Below are positions 6,595 to 16,210 of a stretch of DNA of 34,225 bases, piece by piece. Below the pieces are notes generated by a model, which ran no database searches, was not told where the DNA came from, and worked only from the letters and a program-made list of their open reading frames with translations. Source of the DNA: Lachnospiraceae bacterium (GTDB lineage Bacteria > Bacillota > Clostridia > Lachnospirales > Lachnospiraceae); the NCBI GenBank assembly GCA_900768755.1, contig CAAGDV010000022.1:1-34225 (forward strand). Reading direction: 5' to 3'. Numbering within the stretch: position 1 is the first letter of the stretch; every line of letters begins with the position of its first letter. Both the position numbers and the translations under genes were made by a program.

Positions 6595-7677
6595 GTGGGA
6601 AGAATTTATAACTTTTCGGCAGGGCCTGCAGTTCTGCCTGAGGAAGTACTTAAGGAAGCGGCAGAGGAGATGCTCGACTACAAGGGATGCGGAATGTCCG
6701 TTATGGAGATGAGCCACCGTTCCAAGGTATACGATAACATTATTAAGGAAGCAGAGGCAGATCTTCGTGACCTTATGAATATTCCTGACAATTACAAGGT
6801 ACTTTTCCTTCAGGGCGGAGCATCGCAGCAGTTTGCCATGATTCCTATGAATCTCATGAAGAATAAGAAAGCCGGATACATTGTAACAGGACAGTGGGCA
6901 AAGAAAGCATATCAGGAGGCTAAGATTTACGGTGAGGCGATTGAGCTTGCATCGTCAGCCGATAAGACCTTCTCATACATTCCGGATTGTTCAGACCTTG
7001 ATATTCCGGAAGACTGTGATTACGTGTATATCTGTGAGAATAACACGATTTACGGAACCAAGTTCAAGGAACTTCCGAACACCAAGGGACATACATTGGT
7101 AGCAGATGTTTCATCATGTTTCCTTTCAGAGCCGGTTGATGTTTCAAAATACGGCGTAATCTACGGAGGAGTTCAGAAGAATATCGGACCTGCCGGTGTT
7201 GTAATTGTCATCATCAGAGAGGACCTCATCACCGAGGATACACTCCCGGGAACTCCAACAATGCTTAAATACAAGATTCACGCAGACAACGATTCTCTCT
7301 ACAATACACCTCCGTGCTATGGAATATACATTTGCGGAAAAGTGTTCAAGTGGCTCAAGAAGATGGGCGGACTTTCTGCAATGAAGGAACTCAATGAGAA
7401 AAAAGCAAAGATTCTGTATGATTTCCTTGACAGCAGTAAGCTGTTTAAAGGAACCGTTGAGAAAAAAGACCGTTCTCTTATGAATGTACCTTTTGTCACG
7501 GGCAATGAGGAGCTTGATGCCAAATTCGTCGCTGAAGCAAAGAAGGCCGGATTTGAGAACCTTAAGGGTCACAGAACAGTCGGCGGAATGAGAGCCAGCA
7601 TATATAACGCAATGCCTATCGAGGGCGTTGAGAAGCTTGTTGAATTTATGAAAAAATTTGAAGAGGAAAACGCATAA
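6595..7677 (+). CDS. serC: Phosphoserine aminotransferase
   Basis: It converts 3-phosphohydroxypyruvate to phosphoserine with glutamate (PLP enzyme, class V aminotransferase fold). From GTG 6595 the protein is 360 residues, the usual SerC length, and begins GRIYNFSAGPAVLPEEVL, the standard SerC opening. The PLP lysine lies in YGGVQKNIGPAGV, and HRTVGGMRASIYNA near the end is conserved. GGAGG at 6581-6585 is correctly spaced for the GTG. An upstream extension to 6508 would cross the promoter and is rejected. serA follows after 2 bp. Confidence 0.95.
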   Translation: MGRIYNFSAGPAVLPEEVLKEAAEEMLDYKGCGMSVMEMSHRSKVYDNIIKEAEADLRDLMNIPDNYKVLFLQGGASQQFAMIPMNLMKNKKAGYIVTGQWAKKAYQEAKIYGEAIELASSADKTFSYIPDCSDLDIPEDCDYVYICENNTIYGTKFKELPNTKGHTLVADVSSCFLSEPVDVSKYGVIYGGVQKNIGPAGVVIVIIREDLITEDTLPGTPTMLKYKIHADNDSLYNTPPCYGIYICGKVFKWLKKMGGLSAMKELNEKKAKILYDFLDSSKLFKGTVEKKDRSLMNVPFVTGNEELDAKFVAEAKKAGFENLKGHRTVGGMRASIYNAMPIEGVEKLVEFMKKFEEENA

Positions 7678-7679
7678 TC

Positions 7680-8843
7680 ATGGTAAAGTATAATTGTTTA
7701 AATCCAATTTCAGGTCAGGGACTCAACAGATTCACCGGAGAGTATGAGAAGACGGATAGCTTAGACGACGCTGACATTGCGCTTGTCAGAAGTGCTTCAA
7801 TGCACGAACTTGTGTTGCCTGACAGCCTGTATGCAGTCGCAAGAGCCGGTGCGGGAGTCAACAATATTCCGCTCGATGCCTGCGCAAAGAAAGGAATTGT
7901 AGTATTTAACACACCCGGCGCCAACGCCAACGGTGTCAAGGAACTCGTAATTGCAGCTATGATTGCCGCATCCCGCAATATCATTGCAGCCAACGGCTGG
8001 GTATGCGACAACAAGGATGATGAGAATATCGGAAAGACGATGGAGAAAGCAAAATCACAGTTTGCAGGAAAAGAGATTAAGGGCAAAAAGCTTGGTGTTA
8101 TCGGTCTCGGCGCAATCGGAGTTCTGGTTGCCAATGCTGCCAACGCACTCGGAATGGAAGTGTACGGATGTGATCCTTTCCTCTCTGTTGCCAACGCTCT
8201 CAATCTTTCAAGAAGCGTCAAGGTACTTAAATCAAGAGAAGAGATTTTCAGAACCTGTGATTATATTACCGTACATACACCTCTTGTGGACGACACAAAG
8301 GAGATGATTAACGATAATACGATAGCTATGATGAAGGACGGAGTAGTTATCCTCAATTTTGCGAGAGACCTTCTTGTAAATGCTGACGCTGTTGTAGAAG
8401 GACTTAATTCCGGCAAAATAGCAGCTTATGCGACCGATTTCCCGACTCCGAAGCTTGCCAACACAAAGGGATGCATTGCATTCCCGCATCTCGGAGCCTC
8501 AACAGAGGAATCCGAGGATAACTGTGCGGTTATGGCGGTAAGCGAACTTATGGACTATGTGGAGAACGGAAATATCCGCAATTCAGTTAATTTCCCTAAC
8601 TGTGACATGGGCGTAAGCCAGGCTGCGGGAAGAATCGGAGTTCTGCATCTCAATGCTCCTAATATCATAAGCGGACTTTCAACTGCATTCGGTAACGCAG
8701 GAATCAACATTGAGAACATGATTAATGTAAGCCGTGGAGATTACGCATATACACTGCTTGACATTGACAGGGCTGCGGCTGAGAATGTGGCACACGAGAT
8801 ATCCGCAAAAGACGGTATTTTCAGGGTTAGAGTAATCAAGTAG
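7680..8843 (+). CDS. serA: D-3-phosphoglycerate dehydrogenase with C-terminal ACT domain
   Basis: It oxidises 3-phosphoglycerate to 3-phosphohydroxypyruvate, the first step of serine synthesis. The 387-residue protein has the NAD-binding glycine motif GLGAIG at 142-147, the NFARD catalytic arginine region and PHLGAST with the catalytic histidine. An ACT domain (about 318-387, LNAPNIISGLSTAFGNAGIN) is the usual serine-sensing module. It lacks the extra ASB domain of longer SerA proteins, so it belongs to the short type. It begins 2 bp after serC and is followed by a DUF1015 gene, a common clostridial arrangement. Confidence 0.95.
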   Translation: MVKYNCLNPISGQGLNRFTGEYEKTDSLDDADIALVRSASMHELVLPDSLYAVARAGAGVNNIPLDACAKKGIVVFNTPGANANGVKELVIAAMIAASRNIIAANGWVCDNKDDENIGKTMEKAKSQFAGKEIKGKKLGVIGLGAIGVLVANAANALGMEVYGCDPFLSVANALNLSRSVKVLKSREEIFRTCDYITVHTPLVDDTKEMINDNTIAMMKDGVVILNFARDLLVNADAVVEGLNSGKIAAYATDFPTPKLANTKGCIAFPHLGASTEESEDNCAVMAVSELMDYVENGNIRNSVNFPNCDMGVSQAAGRIGVLHLNAPNIISGLSTAFGNAGINIENMINVSRGDYAYTLLDIDRAAAENVAHEISAKDGIFRVRVIK

Positions 8844-8865
8844 ACACAACCATAAAGGAGAAAAA

Positions 8866-10104
8866 ATGGCGGACATAAAACCATTTAAATGTATAAGACC
8901 TTCAAAGGAGACAGCGGCAGACGTCGCTGCTCTCCCTTATGATGTTTACAACAGGAGTGAGGCGTGCGAAGAGGTAAAGGGCAAGCCTCTCTCTTTTCTT
9001 AATATTGACAGGGCGGAAGTCAATTTTGACTCATCTGTCGATACATACGCGGACTGCGTATACGAAAAAGCCAGAGAGCTTTTGTATGAAAGAATTAACG
9101 ACAACACATTTTTATGTGATGACGATGAGGCATATTATATTTACAGCCTTACCATGGATGAACGCGTTCAGACCGGTATCGTTGCCTGCGCATCAATAGA
9201 TGACTATATCGGCAACAGGATAAAGAAGCATGAGAAAACCAGAGCCGACAAAGAACAGGACAGAATTAACCATGTTGACCGTACCGGAATGCAGACAGGT
9301 CCTATTTTTCTTGCATACAGATCCAATGAGATAATCAATGGCGTAATCGCTGCCAATACTGCTGATGAGCCGTTGTATGATTTCGTGTCGGATGACGGAA
9401 TAAGACATACGGTCTGGAAGATTTCCGGCACGGATGATATTCTGGCAGTTCGCAATGCTTTTGACTCAATCAACTCGATTTACATCGCTGACGGACACCA
9501 CAGGGCCGCATCAGCGGTTAAGGTTGGTCTAAAGAGAAGAGAGGAGCATCCGGATTACGACGGAACGGAGGAGTTCAACTATTTTCTCTCCGTGCTTTTT
9601 TCGGACGACCAGCTGATGATTATGCCGTACAACCGTGTGGTAAAAGACCTTAACGGACTTACCAAAGAGGAGTATCTCGAGGCAATCACCAAATATTTTG
9701 ATGTCGAGGAGATGGGACGCAAGCCTTTTTATCCGAAGGAGAGACACTCATTCGGTATGTATCTTGATGATATGTGGTATCTTCTCACTGCCAAAGAGAG
9801 CATTATCTCGGACGACCCCGTGGACGGGCTGGATGTTGCAATTCTGCAGGATTATCTGCTCACACCGGTGCTTGGCATAGGGGACCCGAGAATCGACAAA
9901 AGGATTGATTTTGTCGGCGGAATAAGAGGTCTCGGAGAACTTGTGAACCGTGCGCAGACCGATATGGTCCTTGCTTTTTCGATGTATCCGACATCGATAT
10001 CGGAGCTTTTTGCAGTCGCCGATGAGGACATGTTGATGCCTCCTAAGTCAACATGGTTTGAGCCGAAACTTCGAAGCGGATTGTTTATTCATAAGGTAGA
10101 TTAG
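8866..10104 (+). CDS. DUF1015 family protein of the serine operon
   Basis: This 412-residue soluble protein opens with IKPFKCIRPSKETAADVAALPYDVY, the DUF1015 signature. It carries KKHEKTRADKEQDRI at 120-134 and a striking DGHHRAASA motif at 209-217. DGHHR resembles the nucleotide-binding motif of ParB-fold serine kinases of the SerK/SbnI type. The gene begins 22 bp after serA with AAAGGAG upstream, and no phosphoserine phosphatase gene is in the operon. A role in turning phosphoserine into serine, or in regulating serine flux, is an inference from motif and neighbourhood. Family membership is seen; function is not established by the sequence. Confidence 0.85.
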   Translation: MADIKPFKCIRPSKETAADVAALPYDVYNRSEACEEVKGKPLSFLNIDRAEVNFDSSVDTYADCVYEKARELLYERINDNTFLCDDDEAYYIYSLTMDERVQTGIVACASIDDYIGNRIKKHEKTRADKEQDRINHVDRTGMQTGPIFLAYRSNEIINGVIAANTADEPLYDFVSDDGIRHTVWKISGTDDILAVRNAFDSINSIYIADGHHRAASAVKVGLKRREEHPDYDGTEEFNYFLSVLFSDDQLMIMPYNRVVKDLNGLTKEEYLEAITKYFDVEEMGRKPFYPKERHSFGMYLDDMWYLLTAKESIISDDPVDGLDVAILQDYLLTPVLGIGDPRIDKRIDFVGGIRGLGELVNRAQTDMVLAFSMYPTSISELFAVADEDMLMPPKSTWFEPKLRSGLFIHKVD

Positions 10105-10114
10105 AGGGTTAGAT

Positions 10115-10942
10115 ATGTTTGATTGGAAAGAAATACTTAACACTGTGGTCAACTGGATAATGACGGTCGGCAAAAATATACTCATTGCCCTGGTTATACT
10201 GATTGTCGGTTCAAAACTTATAAAGTGGGTTGTGAAGCTCATTTCCAATTCTTTTAAGAAGACCAAAATCGAGCCGATGGTTGCCAAGTTTCTGGTATCC
10301 ATGATTAAATTTGGACTGTATTTTCTCATAGCGATTGTGATTATCGGAATACTCGGAATTCCGACCACATCGTTTATCGCAGCGCTCGGTACGGCGGGAC
10401 TCACAATCGGACTTGCTTTGCAGGGAAGCCTTTCAAACTTTGCCGGCGGCGTGCTTATCCTTATATTTAAGCCGTTTACGACGGGCGATTACATAAGGGA
10501 AGACGGGCACGGCAATGAAGGAACAGTGGTGGGAATTGATTTGTTTTACACCAAAATTCTCACACCGGACAACAAGGCAATTGTTATCCCTAACGGAAAT
10601 CTTGCGAACACGAGTCTTACCAACTACACAGCGCAGAACAAGAGAAGAATTGATATCAAGGTTGGCATCGCGTACGATTCCGACATAAAGCTTGCAAAAG
10701 ACGTGGCGCAGTCGGTTTTGGACAGGCGTGAAGACATTCTTAAGGATGAACCGACTTCGGTATTTGTCGATGCGCTCGAGGAAAGCCAGATTACGATAGG
10801 CGTAAGGGCATGGGTGGAGACGCAGAAATACTGGGATGTGAGATTTGCTCTTTTGGAAGATATCAAGGAAGCGTTTGACGCAAACGGCGTAGAGATTCCG
10901 TTTAATCAGCTGGCCGTAACAATAAAAGAGCGGGAGATGTAG
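10115..10942 (+). CDS. Small-conductance mechanosensitive channel (MscS family)
   Basis: It releases solutes during hypo-osmotic shock. The 275-residue protein has three N-terminal membrane segments (about 12-35, 58-82 and 88-115). The pore helix region GTAGLTIGLALQGSLSNFAGGVLILIFKPF is shown here only in part: alternating Gly/Ala followed by LSNFAGGV. After it comes the cytoplasmic beta domain with GTVVGIDLFYTKILTPDNKAIVIPN-type sequence and the C-terminal alpha/beta domain. The length matches E. coli MscS (286). It starts 10 bp after the DUF1015 gene with only a weak GAGGG site and probably shares its transcript. Confidence 0.93.
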   Translation: MFDWKEILNTVVNWIMTVGKNILIALVILIVGSKLIKWVVKLISNSFKKTKIEPMVAKFLVSMIKFGLYFLIAIVIIGILGIPTTSFIAALGTAGLTIGLALQGSLSNFAGGVLILIFKPFTTGDYIREDGHGNEGTVVGIDLFYTKILTPDNKAIVIPNGNLANTSLTNYTAQNKRRIDIKVGIAYDSDIKLAKDVAQSVLDRREDILKDEPTSVFVDALEESQITIGVRAWVETQKYWDVRFALLEDIKEAFDANGVEIPFNQLAVTIKEREM

Positions 10943-10944
10943 TT

Positions 10945-11721
10945 TTGAACCCAGGAAGAAAGAAAACAAAATTTCTTGAGATACTGTTGGTAATCAGCGC
11001 CCTCATTATGGGGGTTCTCATAGTCATGCTCGTGTACAGGGGAAGGCAGAAAGGACTTATCGAAGCGGGAGAGCTGGAAGAGCGGCCCCTTGCGGGTGCG
11101 TATCCGATGCCGTCCGAGATAATAGAATCGGACAGAAACGTGTATTTTGCGTACACAGAGATTCCCGACATGATTTTTGAAAAGATGAATAAGGTATCGT
11201 ATGTCGAGGGTGCGCCGGTGGCAAGAGAGGACTTAAGATACTTAAGCATTCTTTATTGGGGCATGGACAAAACAGCGCACAAAGGTGAACTGATTGTCCA
11301 CAAGGATATTGCCGACAAAGTGTCGCTTGCTTTTTTTAAGTTGTACCGTGCATCGTATACGATTGAGAGCGTGCGGCTGGTGGATGAATTCGGTGGCAAC
11401 GATGAAGTATCAATGGCGAAGAACAACACAAGTGCTTTTAACGCCAGACAGGTTGTGGGCGGAAACGGCTGGTCGATGCATGCATACGGACTTGCGATAG
11501 ACATCAATCCCTTCTACAATCCGTATGTGGATGAAGAGGGCAATGTGCTGCCTCTCGGAGCGGAACAGTACGCCGACAGGGAACAGGCTTTTGTCATGAA
11601 GATAACAACATCGGATTATGCATATCAGGTGTTTACTTCCCTGGGCTTTAGCTGGGGAGGAGACTGGACGGGAGTAAAAGACTACCAGCATTTTGAATAC
11701 GTTCTTGAGGATATGAATTAA
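10945..11721 (+). CDS. Membrane-anchored M15-family peptidase (D,D/L,D-carboxypeptidase or endopeptidase type)
   Basis: It probably trims cell-wall peptides outside the cell. The 258-residue protein has one N-terminal membrane anchor (about 12-31) and an extracellular catalytic domain. The zinc site is visible: SMHAYGLAIDINPFYNPY gives H179 and D186, and DYQHFEY gives H249. This pattern fits the M15 VanY/endolysin-like family. The start is TTG at 10945, two bases after the mscS stop, preceded by GGGAGA. A strong terminator follows directly, ending the serC-to-M15 block. Substrate specificity within M15 cannot be told from the sequence. Confidence 0.88.
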   Translation: MNPGRKKTKFLEILLVISALIMGVLIVMLVYRGRQKGLIEAGELEERPLAGAYPMPSEIIESDRNVYFAYTEIPDMIFEKMNKVSYVEGAPVAREDLRYLSILYWGMDKTAHKGELIVHKDIADKVSLAFFKLYRASYTIESVRLVDEFGGNDEVSMAKNNTSAFNARQVVGGNGWSMHAYGLAIDINPFYNPYVDEEGNVLPLGAEQYADREQAFVMKITTSDYAYQVFTSLGFSWGGDWTGVKDYQHFEYVLEDMN

Positions 11722-11764
11722 AAAACACCCTCCGGGCTGATTTGGAAGTCCGGAGGGTGTTTTT
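11721..11764. terminator. Bidirectional intrinsic terminator
   Basis: AAAAACACCCTCCGG (11721-11735) pairs perfectly with CCGGAGGGTGTTTTT (11750-11764) around a 14-nt loop. The T-run on one side and the A-run on the other make it work for both the M15 gene (plus) and argH (minus), which converge here. Confidence 0.92.
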
Positions 11765-11768
11765 TGCG

Positions 11769-13154
11769 CTATCGTTCGTCTGCTAATTTCAAATATTCCT
11801 CGCAGGCTTTGATTTCATCAAGCATTGCGGCTTTTCCGGGAGCGCCTTTAGTGAGACGTTTTTCAACGCAGGCAGAAAGACTGATTGCATCATAGATATC
11901 TTCATCAAATACCGGGCACACTGCCTGATAATCCGAAAGCGGAAGCTCGTCCAAAGATATATTTCTCTCTATGCAGAGCAAAACAAGCTGTCCGATAATT
12001 CCGTGGGCATCTCTAAACGGAACGCCGTGGTTCACAAGATAGTCAGCCGCATCGGTTGCGTTTGTGAAGCCGTTAACGGCGCTTTTAGCCATATTTTCCT
12101 TGTTGAAGGTCATTGTATCTATCATGCCCGTAAAAAGAGCGATACAGCCCTTTGTGGTATCTATTGCGTCAAACGTAAGCTCCTTATCCTCCTGCATATC
12201 CTTGTTGTATGCGAGCGGAAGCCCTTTCATCGTGGTAAGAATTGACATGAGCGCGCCGTACACACGTCCGGTCTTTCCCCTGATGAGCTCGGCAATGTCG
12301 GGGTTCTTTTTCTGCGGCATAATTGAGCTTCCGGTGCTGTATGCGTCATCAAGCTCAATGAATCTGTATTCGTTTGAGTTGAAGATGATGATTTCCTCGG
12401 AAAATCTGCTCAAGTGCATCATGATTGTCGACAGAGCGCTTAAATATTCAATAATATAATCCCTGTCTGACACCGAATCCATGCTGTTAAGCGTAGCACC
12501 GTCAAACTGAAGATAGTCTGCGGTGTAATCGCGGTCAAGCGGATATGTGGTGCCTGCGAGCGCACCTGCGCCGAGAGGGCAGTAATTCATTCTGCTGTGT
12601 ATGTCATAGAGGCGTGAACGGTCCCTTTTAAACATTTCAAAATATGCACCGAAATGATGTGCCAGGGTAACGGGCTGAGCCTTCTGAAGATGCGTAAATC
12701 CCGGCATGTATGTGGTGACATTTTCCTTCATGATTCTTAAGATAACCTTCAAAAGCTCCAAAAGCAGTTCGTCGGTCTCTTTTACCTCGTTCCGGATATA
12801 CAGGCGCATGTCAAGGGCAACCTGGTCGTTACGGCTTCTTCCGGTGTGGAGTTTTTTGCCCGCATCTCCGATTCTTTCGATAAGGTTGGCCTCCACAAAA
12901 GAGTGGATGTCCTCGTACTGCGAATCAAATTCCAAAGTGCCGTTTTCGATGTCAGCACGGATGTTTTCGAGCCCGTTGAGAATCTGAAAACGCTCCTCAT
13001 TGGTCACAATTCCCTGTTTTGCAAGCATGTTCACATGCGCGATACTGCCTTCGATATCGTATTTGTAGAGCCTTTTGTCAAAAGACAGGGACTCGTTAAA
13101 GTTGTGAACCAGCGCATTGGTTTCCTTAGTAAATCGTCCGCCCCAAAGTTTCAT
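11769..13154 (-). CDS. argH: Argininosuccinate lyase
   Basis: It splits argininosuccinate into arginine and fumarate. The 461-residue length and opening MKLWGGRFTKETN are standard. HTGRSRNDQVALD lies at 103-115, and the fumarase-superfamily signature GSSIMPQKKNPD is at 275-286, including the catalytic serine loop. The start codon overlaps the stop of the upstream YfhO-type gene by one base (TAATG), with AAAGGA just upstream, so it is translationally coupled to an envelope glycosylation gene rather than to argG, which lies about 6.7 kb away. No separate promoter was seen. Confidence 0.96.
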   Translation of the reverse strand: MKLWGGRFTKETNALVHNFNESLSFDKRLYKYDIEGSIAHVNMLAKQGIVTNEERFQILNGLENIRADIENGTLEFDSQYEDIHSFVEANLIERIGDAGKKLHTGRSRNDQVALDMRLYIRNEVKETDELLLELLKVILRIMKENVTTYMPGFTHLQKAQPVTLAHHFGAYFEMFKRDRSRLYDIHSRMNYCPLGAGALAGTTYPLDRDYTADYLQFDGATLNSMDSVSDRDYIIEYLSALSTIMMHLSRFSEEIIIFNSNEYRFIELDDAYSTGSSIMPQKKNPDIAELIRGKTGRVYGALMSILTTMKGLPLAYNKDMQEDKELTFDAIDTTKGCIALFTGMIDTMTFNKENMAKSAVNGFTNATDAADYLVNHGVPFRDAHGIIGQLVLLCIERNISLDELPLSDYQAVCPVFDEDIYDAISLSACVEKRLTKGAPGKAAMLDEIKACEEYLKLADER

Positions 13155-16100
13155 TATTCTTCATTCCTTTCAGATTTTCTTTTATTCTTTAAATCATAGA
13201 GTGCCAAAAGTGCACCTTCTTCGGTAATCTCTTTCTTGACAATCAGGCGGAAAGCAAGGAACGCCGCCAAAATAACGATGCTGATAACCGTTAAGAACAA
13301 TCCCTTATAGTAACCGTCCGGAACATATTTGAATTCAATGCTGTGGGTTCCCGCTGTGAGGTTGACCGCAATAAGCGCATTGTTGCCGATTGAGGTGAAC
13401 GGCGTCTCAACACCGTCAACATACAGGGTAAAACTCTTATCGTACGGAATTGATGTGAACATAAGACCGTTCGATTTTGCGGTGATGGTTCCGGTGATTG
13501 AGGTCTCGTCATAATGGGTCACATCAAGTCCCTCATCGCCAAGCGCCTCGCACACCTGACGGTATTTGTCAATATCCATTGAGTATGCGTACATCTGGAG
13601 GCTCTCGCCGCTGCCTGTTTTGTTGTCCTTGACATTGACAACGCTGCCGGCCTTGACAAAACCAAGGTCAATCATTCTTCCGTGATTGATTCCGGTGAAT
13701 GTCTGCTTGGGTTCGTCATCAACCGTGACGGCAATGGTTGAAATGCTCTTGTTCATGATGTACATATAGAGGTAAGTGTCTTCCTCCACAATAATGTCTG
13801 CGGAAGTATCGTAGTCGTCAAAAGTAAGTCTGGTGTACAGGCCCGTAACGCCGGCCGCATACTCGGCAAGCTGGTTCTGGATGACAAAAGGATTGGAGTT
13901 GCTGTCACATTCCCACAAATCCTTAAAGTCGGACGGTACCATAAAAGCAACCGGAAGAGCATAGTTGTTTTTGTAAAGATACTCGCCGTCGTTGGTGTCC
14001 ACCAGGGAATAGATGTCACTTCCGCCAATCTCGGCATTTGAAAAAAGATATTTTACGCCGAACATTGAGTACAAAAGCGGAGTAGCACCGTTTAAAGAAT
14101 ACGCATTGGTAGAGTGCTCAAGTCCGATGTATCCGTAAAATTTTGACATTGCCGCATAGGCGGTTGAAGAAAATACCGAGCCGCCCTGATAATTATGCCA
14201 TGCGGCATCGTTTTTTGAACGGTATCCGCGGTATTTGGTTGTGCGGTAAAAATCACTGCTGTCCGCATTGATTTCATATTTGTCCATAAGGTATTCAATC
14301 GAATCGTAATCGCGGAAATATGCACTTCTTGTTGTGGTGGAGTAGCCTGTCACATTCATGTTGATTGTGCACTCAACAAGCGAGACGGCAAGAATTATAT
14401 AAATCCAAAGTGTTTTGCACGCCTTTTTCTTGTTCATCAGGAAGAAGGCAAGACCGTAGATTGCGATGAAAAATACATTGACATACAGTATTTTGAACGT
14501 AATCTGGGAATCGTCCGTAAGCGTGTTGCCCACATACAGCAGAAACAGCATGACGCCCCAGAAACATCCCACAATCCGGCCTTTTTTGAAGTTTTTGAGT
14601 TCTATGAATGCGTCATAGCACATCGACAGAAGCAGGAAGATGTATATGAACGACTGGCGGCACGGAAGAGAGTTCGGATAGTGGAAACCGTGCCAAATAA
14701 AGTTGGGAATATTCAGGTTAAATGCGGTAAAAAATATCACAAGCGCCACTATTTTGGAGATTTTCTCCCTCGCCGGGACCTTTTTGGCCATAACAAACAG
14801 CGGCAGAAGCAGAAATACAAAAACTCCGCAATAAATGTTCGGAAGGTGCTCAAGTCCGGTGTGCACGGGAACATTCATAAACTGACGCTCAATCATCGTC
14901 ACGAAAGAAAAATATCTTGTGAGCGTCTTCGGGAATGAGAAATTGCCGGATGCGGTGTACTTAAGCGCATATATTTCCGGAAGAAGTACAATGGCTGCAA
15001 AAGCGCCCGCAATCAGCGAATACAGTGCAAAATGCAGAATTGACTTTGCGTAGCGCGATTTGTCCTCATGGACGGGCCTTGAAATCATTATGACCACAAA
15101 ATAGATTACCATGGAGAGACAGACCATAATCGCAATGTAATAGTTGGAAAGAATTGTAAATCCGAGCGATACGGCATACAAAAGTCCTTTGCCCTCGTTT
15201 ACAAGCCTCTCAAGTCCCAGAACGACAAGCGGAAGCAGAAGCAGGCAGTCAAGCCACATGATGTTCCAGCTGTAGGCCGCAATGAAAGCGGAAAGACTGT
15301 AGAACATGCCAAAAACCGCCGCACCTATGTGGCGCTTACGGGTATGCTGACACAGATAGTATGTGCATGTCAGGCTCGAAAGACAGAGCTTAAGAATGAT
15401 AATGACGTTCATTATCTCAATCATGCTCTTTTGAGGGAATATGGAAATAAACCAGTTCGTAGGACTGGACAGATAGTAACCGTATATTGCGAGAAAATTG
15501 CTTCCCATTCCTATATCCCAGGTGTAGAAAAGACTCTCACCGTTGCGCAGTTTCTCCCATAATTCAGAGAAGAAAGGGCAGTACTGGTGATACATGTCGG
15601 AGCGCAGATAGCAGGCGTCTCCGAACGGGAAAATGTTGCGCATATAAAAAATTGCAACCATAATAATGAGCGGAATCGCAAACGATATGATGTACACAGC
15701 CCTTCCGCGTGTCAGCTCAAACAAAACACCGGTGCTGCCGTAGGACGCATATGATACGGAGCGCTCTTTTGATGTTTTGCCCTCTGTATTGAAAATCACA
15801 AATTTGCTTATCACATAGTTGAGAATAAGCACAATTACATTGGCAAATATTTTGGTCAGCCAGTAATTAAAATGAAAGACAGAGTAGCCCAAAGTCATGA
15901 TAATCAGCTCGATTAGAAGCGTTGTGAGCCTTCCGCCGTAGAACTTAAACGCCTCGGCGGCAACTGCCTTAAAACCTTTTGCTTTTGATTTGAAGACCCA
16001 GATTCGGTTGGTGACAAAAGCAAAAGTCACCGCGCAAATCCAGGAAATCACGGTGCTTACGGGACCGATTACCTGAGCGGAAAAACCGCACATCTCAAAG

Positions 16101-16210
16101 ATTTTTTTGGATATTCCGGCACAGACAAAGCTTACTATTGTTGTCAGAACGCCAAAAATTATATAGCTGAGAGTCTCAGCATTAATAAATTTTTTAAGAA
16201 AGTTTTTCAT
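13154..16210 (-). CDS. GtrA-YfhO fusion: lipid-linked sugar flippase domain fused to a GT-C-like membrane glycosyltransferase
   Basis: From ATG 16210 the protein has 1018 residues. Residues about 14-142 form a GtrA domain with four membrane helices (YIIFGVLTTIVSF..., FVTNRIWVFKS, FANVIVLILNYVISKF), the family thought to flip polyprenyl-phosphate sugars. From about 172 onward it is YfhO-like: many membrane helices, the conserved extracellular DMYHQYCPFF...WDIGMGSN...LSSPTNW region and a large C-terminal outer domain before a last helix. YfhO with a CsbB/GtrB enzyme and a GtcA/GtrA flippase glycosylates teichoic acids in Bacillus and Listeria. Here two of the three are one polypeptide and the third is the gene upstream, overlapping by 17 bp. 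A longer start at 16255 is possible, but the GtrA domain fits the shorter one. The target polymer is unknown. Confidence 0.88.
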   Translation of the reverse strand: MKNFLKKFINAETLSYIIFGVLTTIVSFVCAGISKKIFEMCGFSAQVIGPVSTVISWICAVTFAFVTNRIWVFKSKAKGFKAVAAEAFKFYGGRLTTLLIELIIMTLGYSVFHFNYWLTKIFANVIVLILNYVISKFVIFNTEGKTSKERSVSYASYGSTGVLFELTRGRAVYIISFAIPLIIMVAIFYMRNIFPFGDACYLRSDMYHQYCPFFSELWEKLRNGESLFYTWDIGMGSNFLAIYGYYLSSPTNWFISIFPQKSMIEIMNVIIILKLCLSSLTCTYYLCQHTRKRHIGAAVFGMFYSLSAFIAAYSWNIMWLDCLLLLPLVVLGLERLVNEGKGLLYAVSLGFTILSNYYIAIMVCLSMVIYFVVIMISRPVHEDKSRYAKSILHFALYSLIAGAFAAIVLLPEIYALKYTASGNFSFPKTLTRYFSFVTMIERQFMNVPVHTGLEHLPNIYCGVFVFLLLPLFVMAKKVPAREKISKIVALVIFFTAFNLNIPNFIWHGFHYPNSLPCRQSFIYIFLLLSMCYDAFIELKNFKKGRIVGCFWGVMLFLLYVGNTLTDDSQITFKILYVNVFFIAIYGLAFFLMNKKKACKTLWIYIILAVSLVECTINMNVTGYSTTTRSAYFRDYDSIEYLMDKYEINADSSDFYRTTKYRGYRSKNDAAWHNYQGGSVFSSTAYAAMSKFYGYIGLEHSTNAYSLNGATPLLYSMFGVKYLFSNAEIGGSDIYSLVDTNDGEYLYKNNYALPVAFMVPSDFKDLWECDSNSNPFVIQNQLAEYAAGVTGLYTRLTFDDYDTSADIIVEEDTYLYMYIMNKSISTIAVTVDDEPKQTFTGINHGRMIDLGFVKAGSVVNVKDNKTGSGESLQMYAYSMDIDKYRQVCEALGDEGLDVTHYDETSITGTITAKSNGLMFTSIPYDKSFTLYVDGVETPFTSIGNNALIAVNLTAGTHSIEFKYVPDGYYKGLFLTVISIVILAAFLAFRLIVKKEITEEGALLALYDLKNKRKSERNEE

